A DNA stretch of 64,000 nucleotides from an uncultured Peptoniphilus sp. (GTDB taxonomy: Bacteria > Bacillota > Clostridia > Tissierellales > Peptoniphilaceae). Position 1 is the stretch's first letter. Each line of letters starts with the position of its first letter. The notes under the pieces are model-generated. The model had not been told where the DNA came from, made no database searches, and was given only the letters and a program-made list of their open reading frames with translations. The position numbers and the translations under genes were made by a program. The DNA is taken from NCBI RefSeq assembly GCF_946998875.1, contig NZ_CAMQAY010000002.1, positions 99,026 to 163,025 of the forward strand, in the 5' to 3' direction. This document shows positions 31,480 through 40,798 of this stretch, piece after piece.

Positions 31480-31498
31480 AGAGTAAATTTTACTAAGT

Positions 31499-33715
31499 TT
31501 ATTTTATGTCTTTTAAAGTTATTGACCTTTCAAGATTATTCCACTCAATATTTTGTTCCATTCCATCTTCTGTATTTCCATTAGTAAGATTAAAGGCTTT
31601 GGAAATATTTGTAAGAGGAAGAAGAATTCTATCATTTACAATTTTAACCTTTGCATAAAGTTCTTCCTTCTCTCCATTTACTTCTATTTCTGATGAATCG
31701 ATATAAACTTTAACTAATCTTCCTTCCTTAATGAATGTAGCAAGCCTTGCATCTTCATCCCACTTAACTTCTGCTCCCAAAATTTCAGCAATTACTCTCA
31801 TAGGAAGAAGTGTCCTGTCATTTTCAATTATTGGTGCCACATCAATTTTTATTTCATTGTCGTCACTTCCACTAATAACTAGATAGAAATCTTTGTTAAT
31901 AAAGAACTTGTATTGCTTTTCATGAATATTTTTATTTTTCTTTTCTTCAATAGATTTTTTCTCTTGAGTAAAACTTCTTATTACTGGATAATTTTTTTCC
32001 CTGTGATCTCTAAAAATTAAATTATCAAAGTTTTCATTATTTAAATGAGCATTATCTTCGATTCTTGTCCAAGGAATTTCAATCTTATCATTACCTTTAT
32101 TTTCATCTTCTTGATAATCAAACTCAATCACCTGTACTGTGCCTGAAACTTCATTTGCCACTAAGACTAGAGGTTTACCCGTTGGAGAGTCCTCTTTTTC
32201 TATGGCACAAAGACCTTCAGGTCCAATATTTCCTCTTTCTTCAAGTCCAACTTCTTCTCCATCTTCTACAGACTTCACAAAAATTCTGTTGTTAAAATAA
32301 TCTTTATAAACTGGATTTGTTGGGTCTGTGATGTCGTAAATCATAATGCCAGAAATTCTTTCAAGACCGATTATTGCATAAGTCTTATCTTTTATTTTTA
32401 GGACTTCAACATTTTCTGGTTCAGGACCCTTTTTATTTGACCTTGCATCTAATTCATCTGGACCTTTATCCTCGTCGTTACTTGTATTAAAGAAATCAGG
32501 AAATTTTCTCGCTGTGATTTTTTCAAAGTCTGAGCCAGAGTTGTAAACTCTTGTCAAATCACTTGCATCATAAATTGAAAAAGATCTGCCACCTAGAAGA
32601 TAAATTTTATTTTCGTCTAGTCCATCCGTCTTATCATTATCGAGGTATTCAGTTTTCTTGTCAGCCTTTTTGTCAAACTTTTTAGATTTTGTGTTTTCGT
32701 ATTTATTTTTCTTTTTGCCCCATTCCCTTGCATCGCCTTCATTGGCAGTTAATATATAATCTTTTCCATTCTTTGATAGAAAGGCAATTCCATCTGGCAT
32801 TGGAGTTCCTAGGAAATTATCATTTTTTATGTCAATTTTTGCATTTTTACCCTTTCCCCTAACTGCATCTATTTCATTGCCCTCTGCACTGTGATCAATA
32901 AAGCCAAGACCCTTTACATAATTAATATTTCCACTTTCAATATCAATTGAAGCTATGGCATTATTTTCTTGAAGTGATACAAAAGCAGTCTTATTATCAT
33001 CAGAAATAGCAATATATTCTGGCTCAAGGTCTTCTACTGGATTTGAATCTTTCTTTAAAAGAAGACCGTCTTTTAAAGCTTTATCTCTAGTAATATTAAA
33101 TTCAACTTTATTTGTACTTTTACCTTCAACATTAATAATTGTTACGCTGCCCTTGGGGTCAATTCCATTATCATAACCTTCTCTTGGCTCACCTTCATCT
33201 GCAGATAAAACATACCTTCCGTCCTTATTGAAGGTTACCATGTCTGGTTGAACTCCACACTCATAAGCTTCCTTATAATTTCCATCTTTATCTAGTATTA
33301 CTATGTGACCATTATTTTTGTAATCTTCATCTTGCACTGCAACAGCAAGAAGTTTTTTTTCATCGGAATAAGAAACTGAGGTCATATCTCCTACATTTAT
33401 ATCTTGACCTTTTAAGACATCTCCTATATTTATTCTCTTCTTACACTCTGTACTTCCATCACTATTAATTTTTACAAGGTCAATGCTTTGTGTCACACCA
33501 CTTACTACATAAAAAATTTTATCATCTTTATTGTAAGTCACAATTTCAGCAACTCCACCATCTGCATTTGCTCTTCCCACTGAATAAGAAGAAAGCTCTC
33601 TTACAAATCCTCTGTCGCTATCATTTTTTTGATAAGTTTCTGCAGCAAAGGCAGGTACAAATAAGGACATACATGTTAGAGAAATAAGTCCTAACTTTAA
33701 AATAATTTTTTTCAT
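31499..33715 (-). CDS. Secreted choice-of-anchor I protein with C-terminal stalk (Cu amine oxidase N-like) domain
   Basis: A 738-residue exported protein. The start is ATG at 33715 after GGAGGCATTT; the signal peptide ends near PAFA|AETYQK. Residues 40-560 form a beta-propeller-like choice-of-anchor I region (PDMVTFNKDGRYVLSADEGE, PDGIAFLSKNGKDYILTANE, GPEGLCAIEKEDSPTGKPLV), a family usually on the cell surface and sometimes linked to phosphoesterases. Residues about 630-738 are a copper-amine-oxidase N-terminal-like (stalk) domain with the repeat ENDRTLLPMRVIAEILGAEV. Single gene with its own terminator. A surface-attached scaffold or enzyme; the activity is not known. Confidence 0.85.
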   Translation of the reverse strand: MKKIILKLGLISLTCMSLFVPAFAAETYQKNDSDRGFVRELSSYSVGRANADGGVAEIVTYNKDDKIFYVVSGVTQSIDLVKINSDGSTECKKRINIGDVLKGQDINVGDMTSVSYSDEKKLLAVAVQDEDYKNNGHIVILDKDGNYKEAYECGVQPDMVTFNKDGRYVLSADEGEPREGYDNGIDPKGSVTIINVEGKSTNKVEFNITRDKALKDGLLLKKDSNPVEDLEPEYIAISDDNKTAFVSLQENNAIASIDIESGNINYVKGLGFIDHSAEGNEIDAVRGKGKNAKIDIKNDNFLGTPMPDGIAFLSKNGKDYILTANEGDAREWGKKKNKYENTKSKKFDKKADKKTEYLDNDKTDGLDENKIYLLGGRSFSIYDASDLTRVYNSGSDFEKITARKFPDFFNTSNDEDKGPDELDARSNKKGPEPENVEVLKIKDKTYAIIGLERISGIMIYDITDPTNPVYKDYFNNRIFVKSVEDGEEVGLEERGNIGPEGLCAIEKEDSPTGKPLVLVANEVSGTVQVIEFDYQEDENKGNDKIEIPWTRIEDNAHLNNENFDNLIFRDHREKNYPVIRSFTQEKKSIEEKKNKNIHEKQYKFFINKDFYLVISGSDDNEIKIDVAPIIENDRTLLPMRVIAEILGAEVKWDEDARLATFIKEGRLVKVYIDSSEIEVNGEKEELYAKVKIVNDRILLPLTNISKAFNLTNGNTEDGMEQNIEWNNLERSITLKDIK

Positions 33716-33791
33716 AAATGCCTCCAATACTAATACCTAAATGGTATAAGAGAAATGTATAAAGTTTTATAAAAGATAGTAAATTATTAGT

Positions 33792-33820
33792 AAAAAAACT
33801 TCTAGGATGTGCCTAGAAGT
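33792..33820 (-). terminator. Terminator of the ppx-ppk operon
   Basis: Perfect stem ACTTCTAGG/CCTAGAAGT with a 5-nt loop, followed on the minus strand by seven T. Confidence 0.9.
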
Positions 33821-33841
33821 CCAATATTAATTTATGAATTT

Positions 33842-35983
33842 TTATTTTTTAAAAATTTTTAATAATTTGCCAAAGAAAGATTCTTCTTTCTTTTCTTTAT
33901 TTACAACTTTTTCTTTTTCTTCAACTATTTTTTCGACCTTACTTTTTGCAGCAAAATTTTTCTCTTCAGCTTCCATTACAAAATATTTTTGAGACGAAAA
34001 TTCTTCCTCATCTTTTTTTATTTTTTCGTATTCACCACTGCTATTCATAAGTCTTTCACTGACATTGTCCTCCATTTGGACTTGCAAATATTTTAAAATT
34101 CTTTCTTTAATTTCTGAATCTAGGATTGGGGTAGCTATTTCCACCCTGTTCTCTGTATTTCTAGTCATCAAGTCTGCTGAAGAAATATACATCACTGGAT
34201 TTTCTTTTCCAAAGACATATACCCTTGGATGTTCCAAGAACCTTCCAACGATTGATCTAATCCTTATGTTTTCGCTTTGACCTTTAATGCCAGGAAGTAG
34301 ACAAGAAATTCCCCTGATTATTAAATCTACTTTGACTCCCTTTTGTGAAGCTTCGATAAATTTATCGATAAAGTCCTTATCAGTTAGGGAATTAAATTTG
34401 CAGAGGATGTATCCATCTTCCCCTTTTGCAATTTCGCTTTCCACATGATGCATTAAGCCAGTCTTTAATGTAGTTGGGGACTGCAAGAGGTGCATATACT
34501 TGCCGTCTAGATTTCCTATGGACATATTTTTGAAAAAGTCTGTAGCATCAAGACCAATCTCTGGGCTTGCAGTCATTAGTGAAAAGTCAGTGTATTGTTT
34601 TGCAGTTGACTCGTTATAATTTCCTGTGCCAATTTGTGTGATGTAAGTCAAATTTTCTGTCTTAGGATTCCTAAAGGTTATTAGGCAAATTTTTGAGTGC
34701 ATCTTGTACTTGTTAAAGCCATAAATAATATTGCAGCCTTCTTCATAGAGTATATTGGCATAATTTATATTTGATTCTTCATCAAACCTTGCCTTTAATT
34801 CTACAAAAACTGTAACTTCCTTGCCATTCTGTGCCGCTTCTGTCAAGTATCTTACAACTTTTGAATTTTTTGCAAGCCTATAAATTGTAATTTTTATAGA
34901 TTTACAGTCAGGATCATTGGCTGCTTCCTTTAATAGGCTTAAAAAAGTATCCATGCTTTCATAAGGATAGGATAAAATTCTATCTTTATGCCTTACATCA
35001 TCAATAACACTTATCGTAAAGTCAGCTGGATTAAATTGAATAAAATCTTCATACAAGAGTTTAGACTTTATTGCCTGTGGAATTTCATCAATTAAGCTAA
35101 AAACATATTTCATATTGAGAGGTGACTCAAGAGGAAAGTAAGCATCTTCAGTCAGTTCAATTTTTTCTAGCAAAAAGCTGAGAGCCTGCTTGGAAAGCTT
35201 TCCTTCTGATTCAAGTCTTACAACATTAAGTCTCTTTCTCTTCTTTAATATGCTCTTCATGTATTCTGTGTAGTCGTCAAACTCTTCCCAAGTGTCTCTG
35301 TCATCGACAAAGTCAGTGTTTCTAGTTGCCTTAATTATGTTCTTTGATAAAATTTTATATTCTTTAAAAATTTGATCAATTTGATTTAAAATAATTTCTT
35401 CCATCAAAATATATTCTACATTTTCACCAGGAAGAAGTAAGTATTTTGGATAAGTATTCCTTACAGGAACTATTCCAAAGACCTTTTCTTTGTTCTTTTC
35501 AAGATGAGCAAAGGCATATAACTTAGTGTTTTCTAAAAAAGGAAAGGGATGATTTAAGTCAACAATTTGAGGAGACACCAATTGGTCAATTCTCTTCATG
35601 TAAAAATCTTCCACAAACTTTTTTTGCTCTAAATTTAAATCACTGTATTTTAACTTTTTGATGTTGGACTTTTCTAAACTTTCGCTTACATTTTTAAAAA
35701 TTTCATCTTTTTCTCTGTACATTTCTGGCAAGGCCTTTAAAATTGCATTAATTTGCTCTTCTGCACTCATGCCAGTTTTGTTGTCTTTAACCTCTTTTTT
35801 TAGAGAAGAGAGATCGTGAAGAGAGCCCACCCTCACCATGAAAAATTCATCTAAATTTGAAACAAAAATGCTGACGAATTTTAATTTTTCAAGGTCTGGT
35901 ACCCTTTCTTCAGTTGCTTCCAATAAAACTCTCTCGTTAAATCTGAGCCAGGACAGCTCTCTATTTTGAAAATAAGATTTCAT
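33842..35983 (-). CDS. ppk1: Polyphosphate kinase 1
   Basis: A 713-residue enzyme making polyphosphate from ATP. N domain FQNRELSWLRFNERVLLEA, then the head domain; in the catalytic half are SIKITIYRLAKNSKVVRYL, VTVFVELKARFDEESN and YKMHSKICLITF, which contains the autophosphorylated histidine, followed by TQIGTGNYNESTAKQYTDFS and SSADLMTRN. The last 45 residues are a Lys/Glu-rich tail (KVEKIVEEKEKVVNKEKKEE) not usual in PPK1. It overlaps ppx by 23 bp. Confidence 0.95.
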   Translation of the reverse strand: MKSYFQNRELSWLRFNERVLLEATEERVPDLEKLKFVSIFVSNLDEFFMVRVGSLHDLSSLKKEVKDNKTGMSAEEQINAILKALPEMYREKDEIFKNVSESLEKSNIKKLKYSDLNLEQKKFVEDFYMKRIDQLVSPQIVDLNHPFPFLENTKLYAFAHLEKNKEKVFGIVPVRNTYPKYLLLPGENVEYILMEEIILNQIDQIFKEYKILSKNIIKATRNTDFVDDRDTWEEFDDYTEYMKSILKKRKRLNVVRLESEGKLSKQALSFLLEKIELTEDAYFPLESPLNMKYVFSLIDEIPQAIKSKLLYEDFIQFNPADFTISVIDDVRHKDRILSYPYESMDTFLSLLKEAANDPDCKSIKITIYRLAKNSKVVRYLTEAAQNGKEVTVFVELKARFDEESNINYANILYEEGCNIIYGFNKYKMHSKICLITFRNPKTENLTYITQIGTGNYNESTAKQYTDFSLMTASPEIGLDATDFFKNMSIGNLDGKYMHLLQSPTTLKTGLMHHVESEIAKGEDGYILCKFNSLTDKDFIDKFIEASQKGVKVDLIIRGISCLLPGIKGQSENIRIRSIVGRFLEHPRVYVFGKENPVMYISSADLMTRNTENRVEIATPILDSEIKERILKYLQVQMEDNVSERLMNSSGEYEKIKKDEEEFSSQKYFVMEAEEKNFAAKSKVEKIVEEKEKVVNKEKKEESFFGKLLKIFKK

Positions 35984-36878
35984 TATTACCTTCCAATACT
36001 TTATAAATTAAATAACCTTCTCTAAGACCATTGTCAGAAACTTGGATTTCATTTATTCCAAGTTTTTCCATTACAGTTTTTAAAATAATGATGCCAGGTA
36101 TTAAGGTGTGTATTCGGGCAGGATTAATCCTAATAATGGACCTAATAGTCTCAGTGTTCCTATCATTAATTAGATCAAGGAGCTTGTAGATATCCTTTAG
36201 AGTAAAATGTTCTTCATCTGAAGACCACAAATCTGCAATTACCTTACCAGTTGTTCTTATAGTTCCACCTATTCCTATTAACTTATTTGATTTAGCAGAA
36301 AAATGTGAAGAATTAATTTCTCTTATTACAGCCTTTTCAATTGAACGAATTTCACTTTTCTTTGGCAAAATTCTTGATACATTTTCTCCAAAAAGAAGCA
36401 GTGAGCCTGTCTTTAAGTTGATAAACTCTTGAGGTCCATCTACTTCGAAATAAACTATTTCTGTGCTGGCACCACCAATATCAATAGTAACTCCTCTATC
36501 TACTCTAATTTCACTTCTTATGCCCACATTGCCAAGGAAGGCTTCGTCAACTTGCTCCAAGACATCAATGTCAATATCTAAATCCTTTTTTACTTCTTCT
36601 AGGACTTCTTCAGTGTTTTCCAAATTTCTAAGTGAAGCCGTTGCAAAGGGCGAAAAAGTGTCCACATTTAGTTCTAGGACAATATTTTTTATGCTGGAAA
36701 GAGTCTTAATAAGTTTTTTTATTCCCTTGCCAGAAAGCTCGCCATCGTGCACATAACTTATAAGTCCTGCAGTGTACTTCTTGTTTAAAACCTTTTTAAA
36801 GTTTTTGCTATTTTCTTTAATATCAAAGACAATAAGCCTTATTGTATTTGAACCTATATCTACTATTGCGTGTCTCAT
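35961..36878 (-). CDS. ppx: Exopolyphosphatase, Ppx/GppA family
   Basis: A 305-residue ASKHA-fold phosphatase of the short Ppx/GppA type. AIVDIGSNTIRLIVFDI is the phosphate 1 motif, TASLRNLENTEEVLEEV the following block, GVTIDIGGASTEIVYF phosphate 2, and LIGIGGTIRTTGKV the adenosine motif. There is no C-terminal HD domain. The start at 36878 follows GAGAGGGG. It precedes and overlaps ppk1, so the degrading and synthesising enzymes are made from one message. Guanosine pentaphosphate hydrolysis is an alternative activity. Confidence 0.93.
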   Translation of the reverse strand: MRHAIVDIGSNTIRLIVFDIKENSKNFKKVLNKKYTAGLISYVHDGELSGKGIKKLIKTLSSIKNIVLELNVDTFSPFATASLRNLENTEEVLEEVKKDLDIDIDVLEQVDEAFLGNVGIRSEIRVDRGVTIDIGGASTEIVYFEVDGPQEFINLKTGSLLLFGENVSRILPKKSEIRSIEKAVIREINSSHFSAKSNKLIGIGGTIRTTGKVIADLWSSDEEHFTLKDIYKLLDLINDRNTETIRSIIRINPARIHTLIPGIIILKTVMEKLGINEIQVSDNGLREGYLIYKVLEGNNEILFSK

Positions 36879-36992
36879 AAATCCCCTCTCAAATATCTTA
36901 ATCTTAGATTGTAAAATTTTTGTAAAATTAATTTTTATTGTATGTAAATTTTCTTAATTTAATTATATCCACTTTTTTGTCTTTTAAAAAGT

Positions 36993-37015
36993 AAAAAACA
37001 CGGCATAAGCCGTGT
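36993..37015 (-). terminator. Terminator of the inositol monophosphatase gene
   Basis: Stem ACACGGC/GCCGTGT with loop ATAA, followed on the minus strand by six T. Confidence 0.9.
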
Positions 37016-37017
37016 TA

Positions 37018-37797
37018 TCAATATATAAATCTTTTCAGTTCTTCCACTGCCAGTCTGTTGCCACAAATTATGCCTCCCTGTCTCTCACAGTTTACTTCTT
37101 CGCCATGCATATTTATGACAAGACCACCTGCTTCTCTAACTATTAAGCTGCCAGCAGCATAGTCCCAAAGATTTAGGGCATCATCAATAAAGGCATCGTA
37201 CCTGCCGCAAGCTGCATAACACATCTCTAAGGCAGCAGTCCCAAGCCTTCTTATGCCATTGGTCCTATCAAAAATAAACCTAAGCATTTCAAAGGTCTCA
37301 TCGGAACGATTCACCCTGCCTCCTCCAGTGCCAGCTCCAATTAAGGTGTCAGAAAAATTTTTATCGCAAGAAACTTTTATTTCCTCTCCATTTAATTTTG
37401 CACCTTGACCCTTAATTGCAGAGAAAAATTCATCTCTAAAGGGATCATAAATTGCTCCAATTACTATTTCAAAATTTACCACAAGAGCAAGGCTTATAAC
37501 AGAGTGATTAAAGCCGTGGACTAAATTTGTTGTGCCATCTACGGGGTCCAAGACCCAGGTGTATTCCTTTAAGTCTTCACTGGACTTGTCCTTTTCTTCT
37601 GCCAGAAGGTTGGAGCCTTCAATTAAATTTAAAAGATTTTTTTCTAAAAATTCTTGCACTTCAAAATCAACTTCAGTGACGAAATCATTTCTGCCCTTCA
37701 TTTCAAAATTATTTTTTGGGTCCAAGTCAAAGAAAATTTTCGATGCCTCTTTCATTAATTTTTCAATTTTTTCTAATATTTTAGGATAATTTAGCAT
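37018..37797 (-). CDS. suhB: Inositol monophosphatase family protein
   Basis: A 259-residue Mg-dependent phosphatase. The metal ligands are visible: E in LLAEEKD, WVLDPVDGTTNLVHGF (DPxDGT) and LWDYAAGSLIVREAGG (WDxAAG). The start at 37797 follows GGAGGATTT. The M16C protease gene ends 11 bp upstream, so the two may be cotranscribed. It could act on inositol phosphates, other sugar phosphates or 3'-phosphoadenosine phosphate. Confidence 0.93.
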   Translation of the reverse strand: MLNYPKILEKIEKLMKEASKIFFDLDPKNNFEMKGRNDFVTEVDFEVQEFLEKNLLNLIEGSNLLAEEKDKSSEDLKEYTWVLDPVDGTTNLVHGFNHSVISLALVVNFEIVIGAIYDPFRDEFFSAIKGQGAKLNGEEIKVSCDKNFSDTLIGAGTGGGRVNRSDETFEMLRFIFDRTNGIRRLGTAALEMCYAACGRYDAFIDDALNLWDYAAGSLIVREAGGLVINMHGEEVNCERQGGIICGNRLAVEELKRFIY

Positions 37798-37808
37798 AAA
37801 TCCTCCAA

Positions 37809-40700
37809 CTATTTAATTGATTTTATTTCCTTAAATAGGTCTCCCTCTTCTCTAATAATACTTTCACTGCCAAAGGCTGCTAGATAATTTTTCTTCATGG
37901 CTTCATTAAATATTTTTCCATAGGAATTTAATTTTTCTACCTTAGTTTCCAAGGCTTCCTTTTTAGATTTTTCTATATCTTCTGTTTTGAGACCAGTTAT
38001 AAATCTTGATAAATTTATATCTCCAATTTGTTCTGGTGATAGGAGTGGGTCAAAGGCATTCATAGAGCCGATGATAAAGTCCTTTAAGTCGACCTCTGAC
38101 ATTTTTAAATTCTCTACAAATTTTCCTATGCTGTCATAAACTTCTACAGTGTTTTTCAAATTTGGGTCTCTGTAAGAGTAGGTTGCCATGTCGCCATTTC
38201 TTCCAATGGTAATACCTGCACCGTAGGCTCCTCCCTTTGCCCTAATTTCGTTGTGAAGGTAGGATGAATTTAATATGTTGGCAAGAACTGTAAGGTCTCC
38301 TGTGTATTTTATGCCCAGTTCTTCAAGGTCGTAGCCCTTTGACACATAGACTACATTGGAAGTTGTGTAGAATCCCTCATTTTTATTGTCACTTTTAAAT
38401 TTATATGGGCAAGGCTTTACATTCTTAACTTTTAATTTTTCTATATAATTTTTTAAGTCATACTTAATTTTATTTAAGTCAGAAATATTCCCCGTTGTTG
38501 AAATTATTAGATTATCTCTTACAAATAATTTCTTATAAATTTTTTCAGATTCGTTTTCAAATTCTTTCCATCTGTCTTCAAAGTTTTCCACTAAATCTCT
38601 CATGAAGTCATAATAATCAAGTCCCCCTAGGTGAGATTGGAGGTCTGCAACCCTTGAGTAGTATGATTTTAAAATTGAAATTATAAATTGATGTCCATTT
38701 TGTAACATTGTGGACTCAACTCTTGACTTCAACATGTTTAAAAGTTCCTTAATTCTCTTTTTTGAATCAAGAATTGAATTATTCATTATTTCCTCAACTA
38801 TTTCAAGGCCTCTCTTTACATTATCTGCAGTAGATTTCATCTTGATGTTCATTCTAAGAGAATATTTTTCCTTGTCCTTTGAGTCAACATAGACAGTTGG
38901 ATTAAAGGTAATGCCACCTGTTGATTTATAAATTTCGTTATTTAATTTTTCGTAAGAATAATTTTTCGTGTCAATTAGTCCGATTAAGGATAGAAGAAGA
39001 GACATTGTTTCAATTTCATCTTTTTCAATAAAAGAAATATCGTGAGAAATTGTTGTGTAGACAATGCCATTTGTCTCTTGATTAGACTTTAAGTAAAAGA
39101 CATCTCCAATTTTATCTTCTTCCAATTCATAGTCTGTGACTTTTTCGTCAATGTCAGAAAGTTCAAGAGATGGAATAGTCTTTTTTGCTTCAAGAGAGTC
39201 TTCTTGGCTTTGATATTTTTCTAGCTCAAGGCTTTTTTTAATGACTTCTTCCCTTTCTTCCTTAGTCATTTTTTCCTTTAAAGATTTTAGTTTTTCCCTT
39301 AATTCTTTTTCTTCTCTTTCATTTTTATCAAGTTCAGGTCTTGCTGATAAATTTACAGAATAATTGTTGTCGATTAACTTTTCCTTGATGTAATTTTCCA
39401 CGAACTTGTCATCAAGTTTTTCCTTAACTTCAGATAAAACATCGTTGTAATACAAGGCGTCAAGTGGTGACTGGTCGTAAAGCCATGAGTTTAGGGCCCT
39501 TATATAATAAATTATTGCCTTTTGTGTGCCGCCGCCTTCTCTAAAGATAAATTCAAATTTATTTAAAGTTGCTTCAAGTAAATCTCTGTCGATTCCATTT
39601 TTTACTAAATCTCTTAAAGTTTCCTCTAAAATTTTTAAAAATTCATCTTTTTTATCTGCGTCAGTGTTTTTTAGAACAATGGAAAGGTCAAGTGGAAGTG
39701 AAGATGAAGTTTCTGAATAGACATCTTCTGCAAGTCCTGCTTCAAGGATTGCCTTTTTAAGTGGTCCAGCTTGAGCATCAATTAAAAGTTCAGCCAATAA
39801 ATCGCGCATGAAGACATCCATCTTTGAATCAGCATAGCCAATAGTCCAGCCCTTGGAAAGATAGTCGATTTTTTCCTTCATCTCTTCCTTTGATGCAGAA
39901 AAAGTTATCTCAACATCCTCAGTTGCCTTTAATTCATCATTTAAAATTATTTTTGAATTTATTTCTTGTCTATCAAAGTCAGCTAAATAATTTTTGTCTA
40001 TGAAATCAAGAGCTTCTTCCATATTTTGATTTCCGTAAAGGTAGATGTAAGAATTTGATGGATGATAATATTTTTTGTGATAATTTTTAAATTCTTCATA
40101 GGAAAGGCTTGGAATAAGTTTTGGATCGCCACCAGAGTCCACACCATAGGATGAATTTTCGTGTAGATTAAATATCATGGCATCAGATACAATATTTTCT
40201 GATGAAGAATAAACTCCCTTCATTTCGTTATAGACAACGCCATTGTATTTTAACTCATCATCTTCACTTTTTAAATCGTAATGCCATCCTTCTTGTAGAA
40301 ATATTTTTTCTTCTTCATAGATGCTTGGATAAAAAACTGCATCTAAATAGACATCCATTAAGTTATAAAAGTCCTTTTCATTTCTACTTGATACAGGATA
40401 AATTGTCTTGTCTGGAAAAGTCATGGCATTTAAAAAAGTTTGTAGTGATGACTTTATTAAATCCATAAAGGGCTCTTTAGTCTTAAACTTTCTTGAACCA
40501 GAAAGTACGCAGTGTTCAACAATGTGACAAACTCCATTGCCCCTTTCAGGTGGTGTCCTAAAACCAATACCAAAGGCCTTGTTCTCGTCATTATTTTCCA
40601 GTGTCAACACTTTTGCGCCAGTTTTTATATGAGAATAGACTTTGCAATTTGATGCAACTTCGTCTATATATTTTTCTTCGATTAATTTATAATTTTTCAA
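37809..40700 (-). CDS. M16C-family metalloprotease (PreP/falcilysin-like)
   Basis: A 963-residue zinc peptidase of the insulinase superfamily. The inverted zinc motif is intact: HIVEH with H59, E62 and H63, followed by CVLSGSRKFKTKEPF. The family's second inactive half follows, separated by a charged helical hinge (KNEREEKELREKLKSLKEKM) around residue 460-490. The start is TTG at 40700, six bases after GGAGGG; the frame upstream has no site. There is no signal peptide, so it probably clears cytoplasmic peptides. Confidence 0.92.
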   Translation of the reverse strand: MKNYKLIEEKYIDEVASNCKVYSHIKTGAKVLTLENNDENKAFGIGFRTPPERGNGVCHIVEHCVLSGSRKFKTKEPFMDLIKSSLQTFLNAMTFPDKTIYPVSSRNEKDFYNLMDVYLDAVFYPSIYEEEKIFLQEGWHYDLKSEDDELKYNGVVYNEMKGVYSSSENIVSDAMIFNLHENSSYGVDSGGDPKLIPSLSYEEFKNYHKKYYHPSNSYIYLYGNQNMEEALDFIDKNYLADFDRQEINSKIILNDELKATEDVEITFSASKEEMKEKIDYLSKGWTIGYADSKMDVFMRDLLAELLIDAQAGPLKKAILEAGLAEDVYSETSSSLPLDLSIVLKNTDADKKDEFLKILEETLRDLVKNGIDRDLLEATLNKFEFIFREGGGTQKAIIYYIRALNSWLYDQSPLDALYYNDVLSEVKEKLDDKFVENYIKEKLIDNNYSVNLSARPELDKNEREEKELREKLKSLKEKMTKEEREEVIKKSLELEKYQSQEDSLEAKKTIPSLELSDIDEKVTDYELEEDKIGDVFYLKSNQETNGIVYTTISHDISFIEKDEIETMSLLLSLIGLIDTKNYSYEKLNNEIYKSTGGITFNPTVYVDSKDKEKYSLRMNIKMKSTADNVKRGLEIVEEIMNNSILDSKKRIKELLNMLKSRVESTMLQNGHQFIISILKSYYSRVADLQSHLGGLDYYDFMRDLVENFEDRWKEFENESEKIYKKLFVRDNLIISTTGNISDLNKIKYDLKNYIEKLKVKNVKPCPYKFKSDNKNEGFYTTSNVVYVSKGYDLEELGIKYTGDLTVLANILNSSYLHNEIRAKGGAYGAGITIGRNGDMATYSYRDPNLKNTVEVYDSIGKFVENLKMSEVDLKDFIIGSMNAFDPLLSPEQIGDINLSRFITGLKTEDIEKSKKEALETKVEKLNSYGKIFNEAMKKNYLAAFGSESIIREEGDLFKEIKSIK

Positions 40701-40798
40701 GTTAATCCCTCCAGTCCTTATTATACTTGTAAAAAAACAATTTAACAAATTGAATTAAGTCTTGTAAAAATTGGGTAAAACTAAAAAGAGGTGAGATT

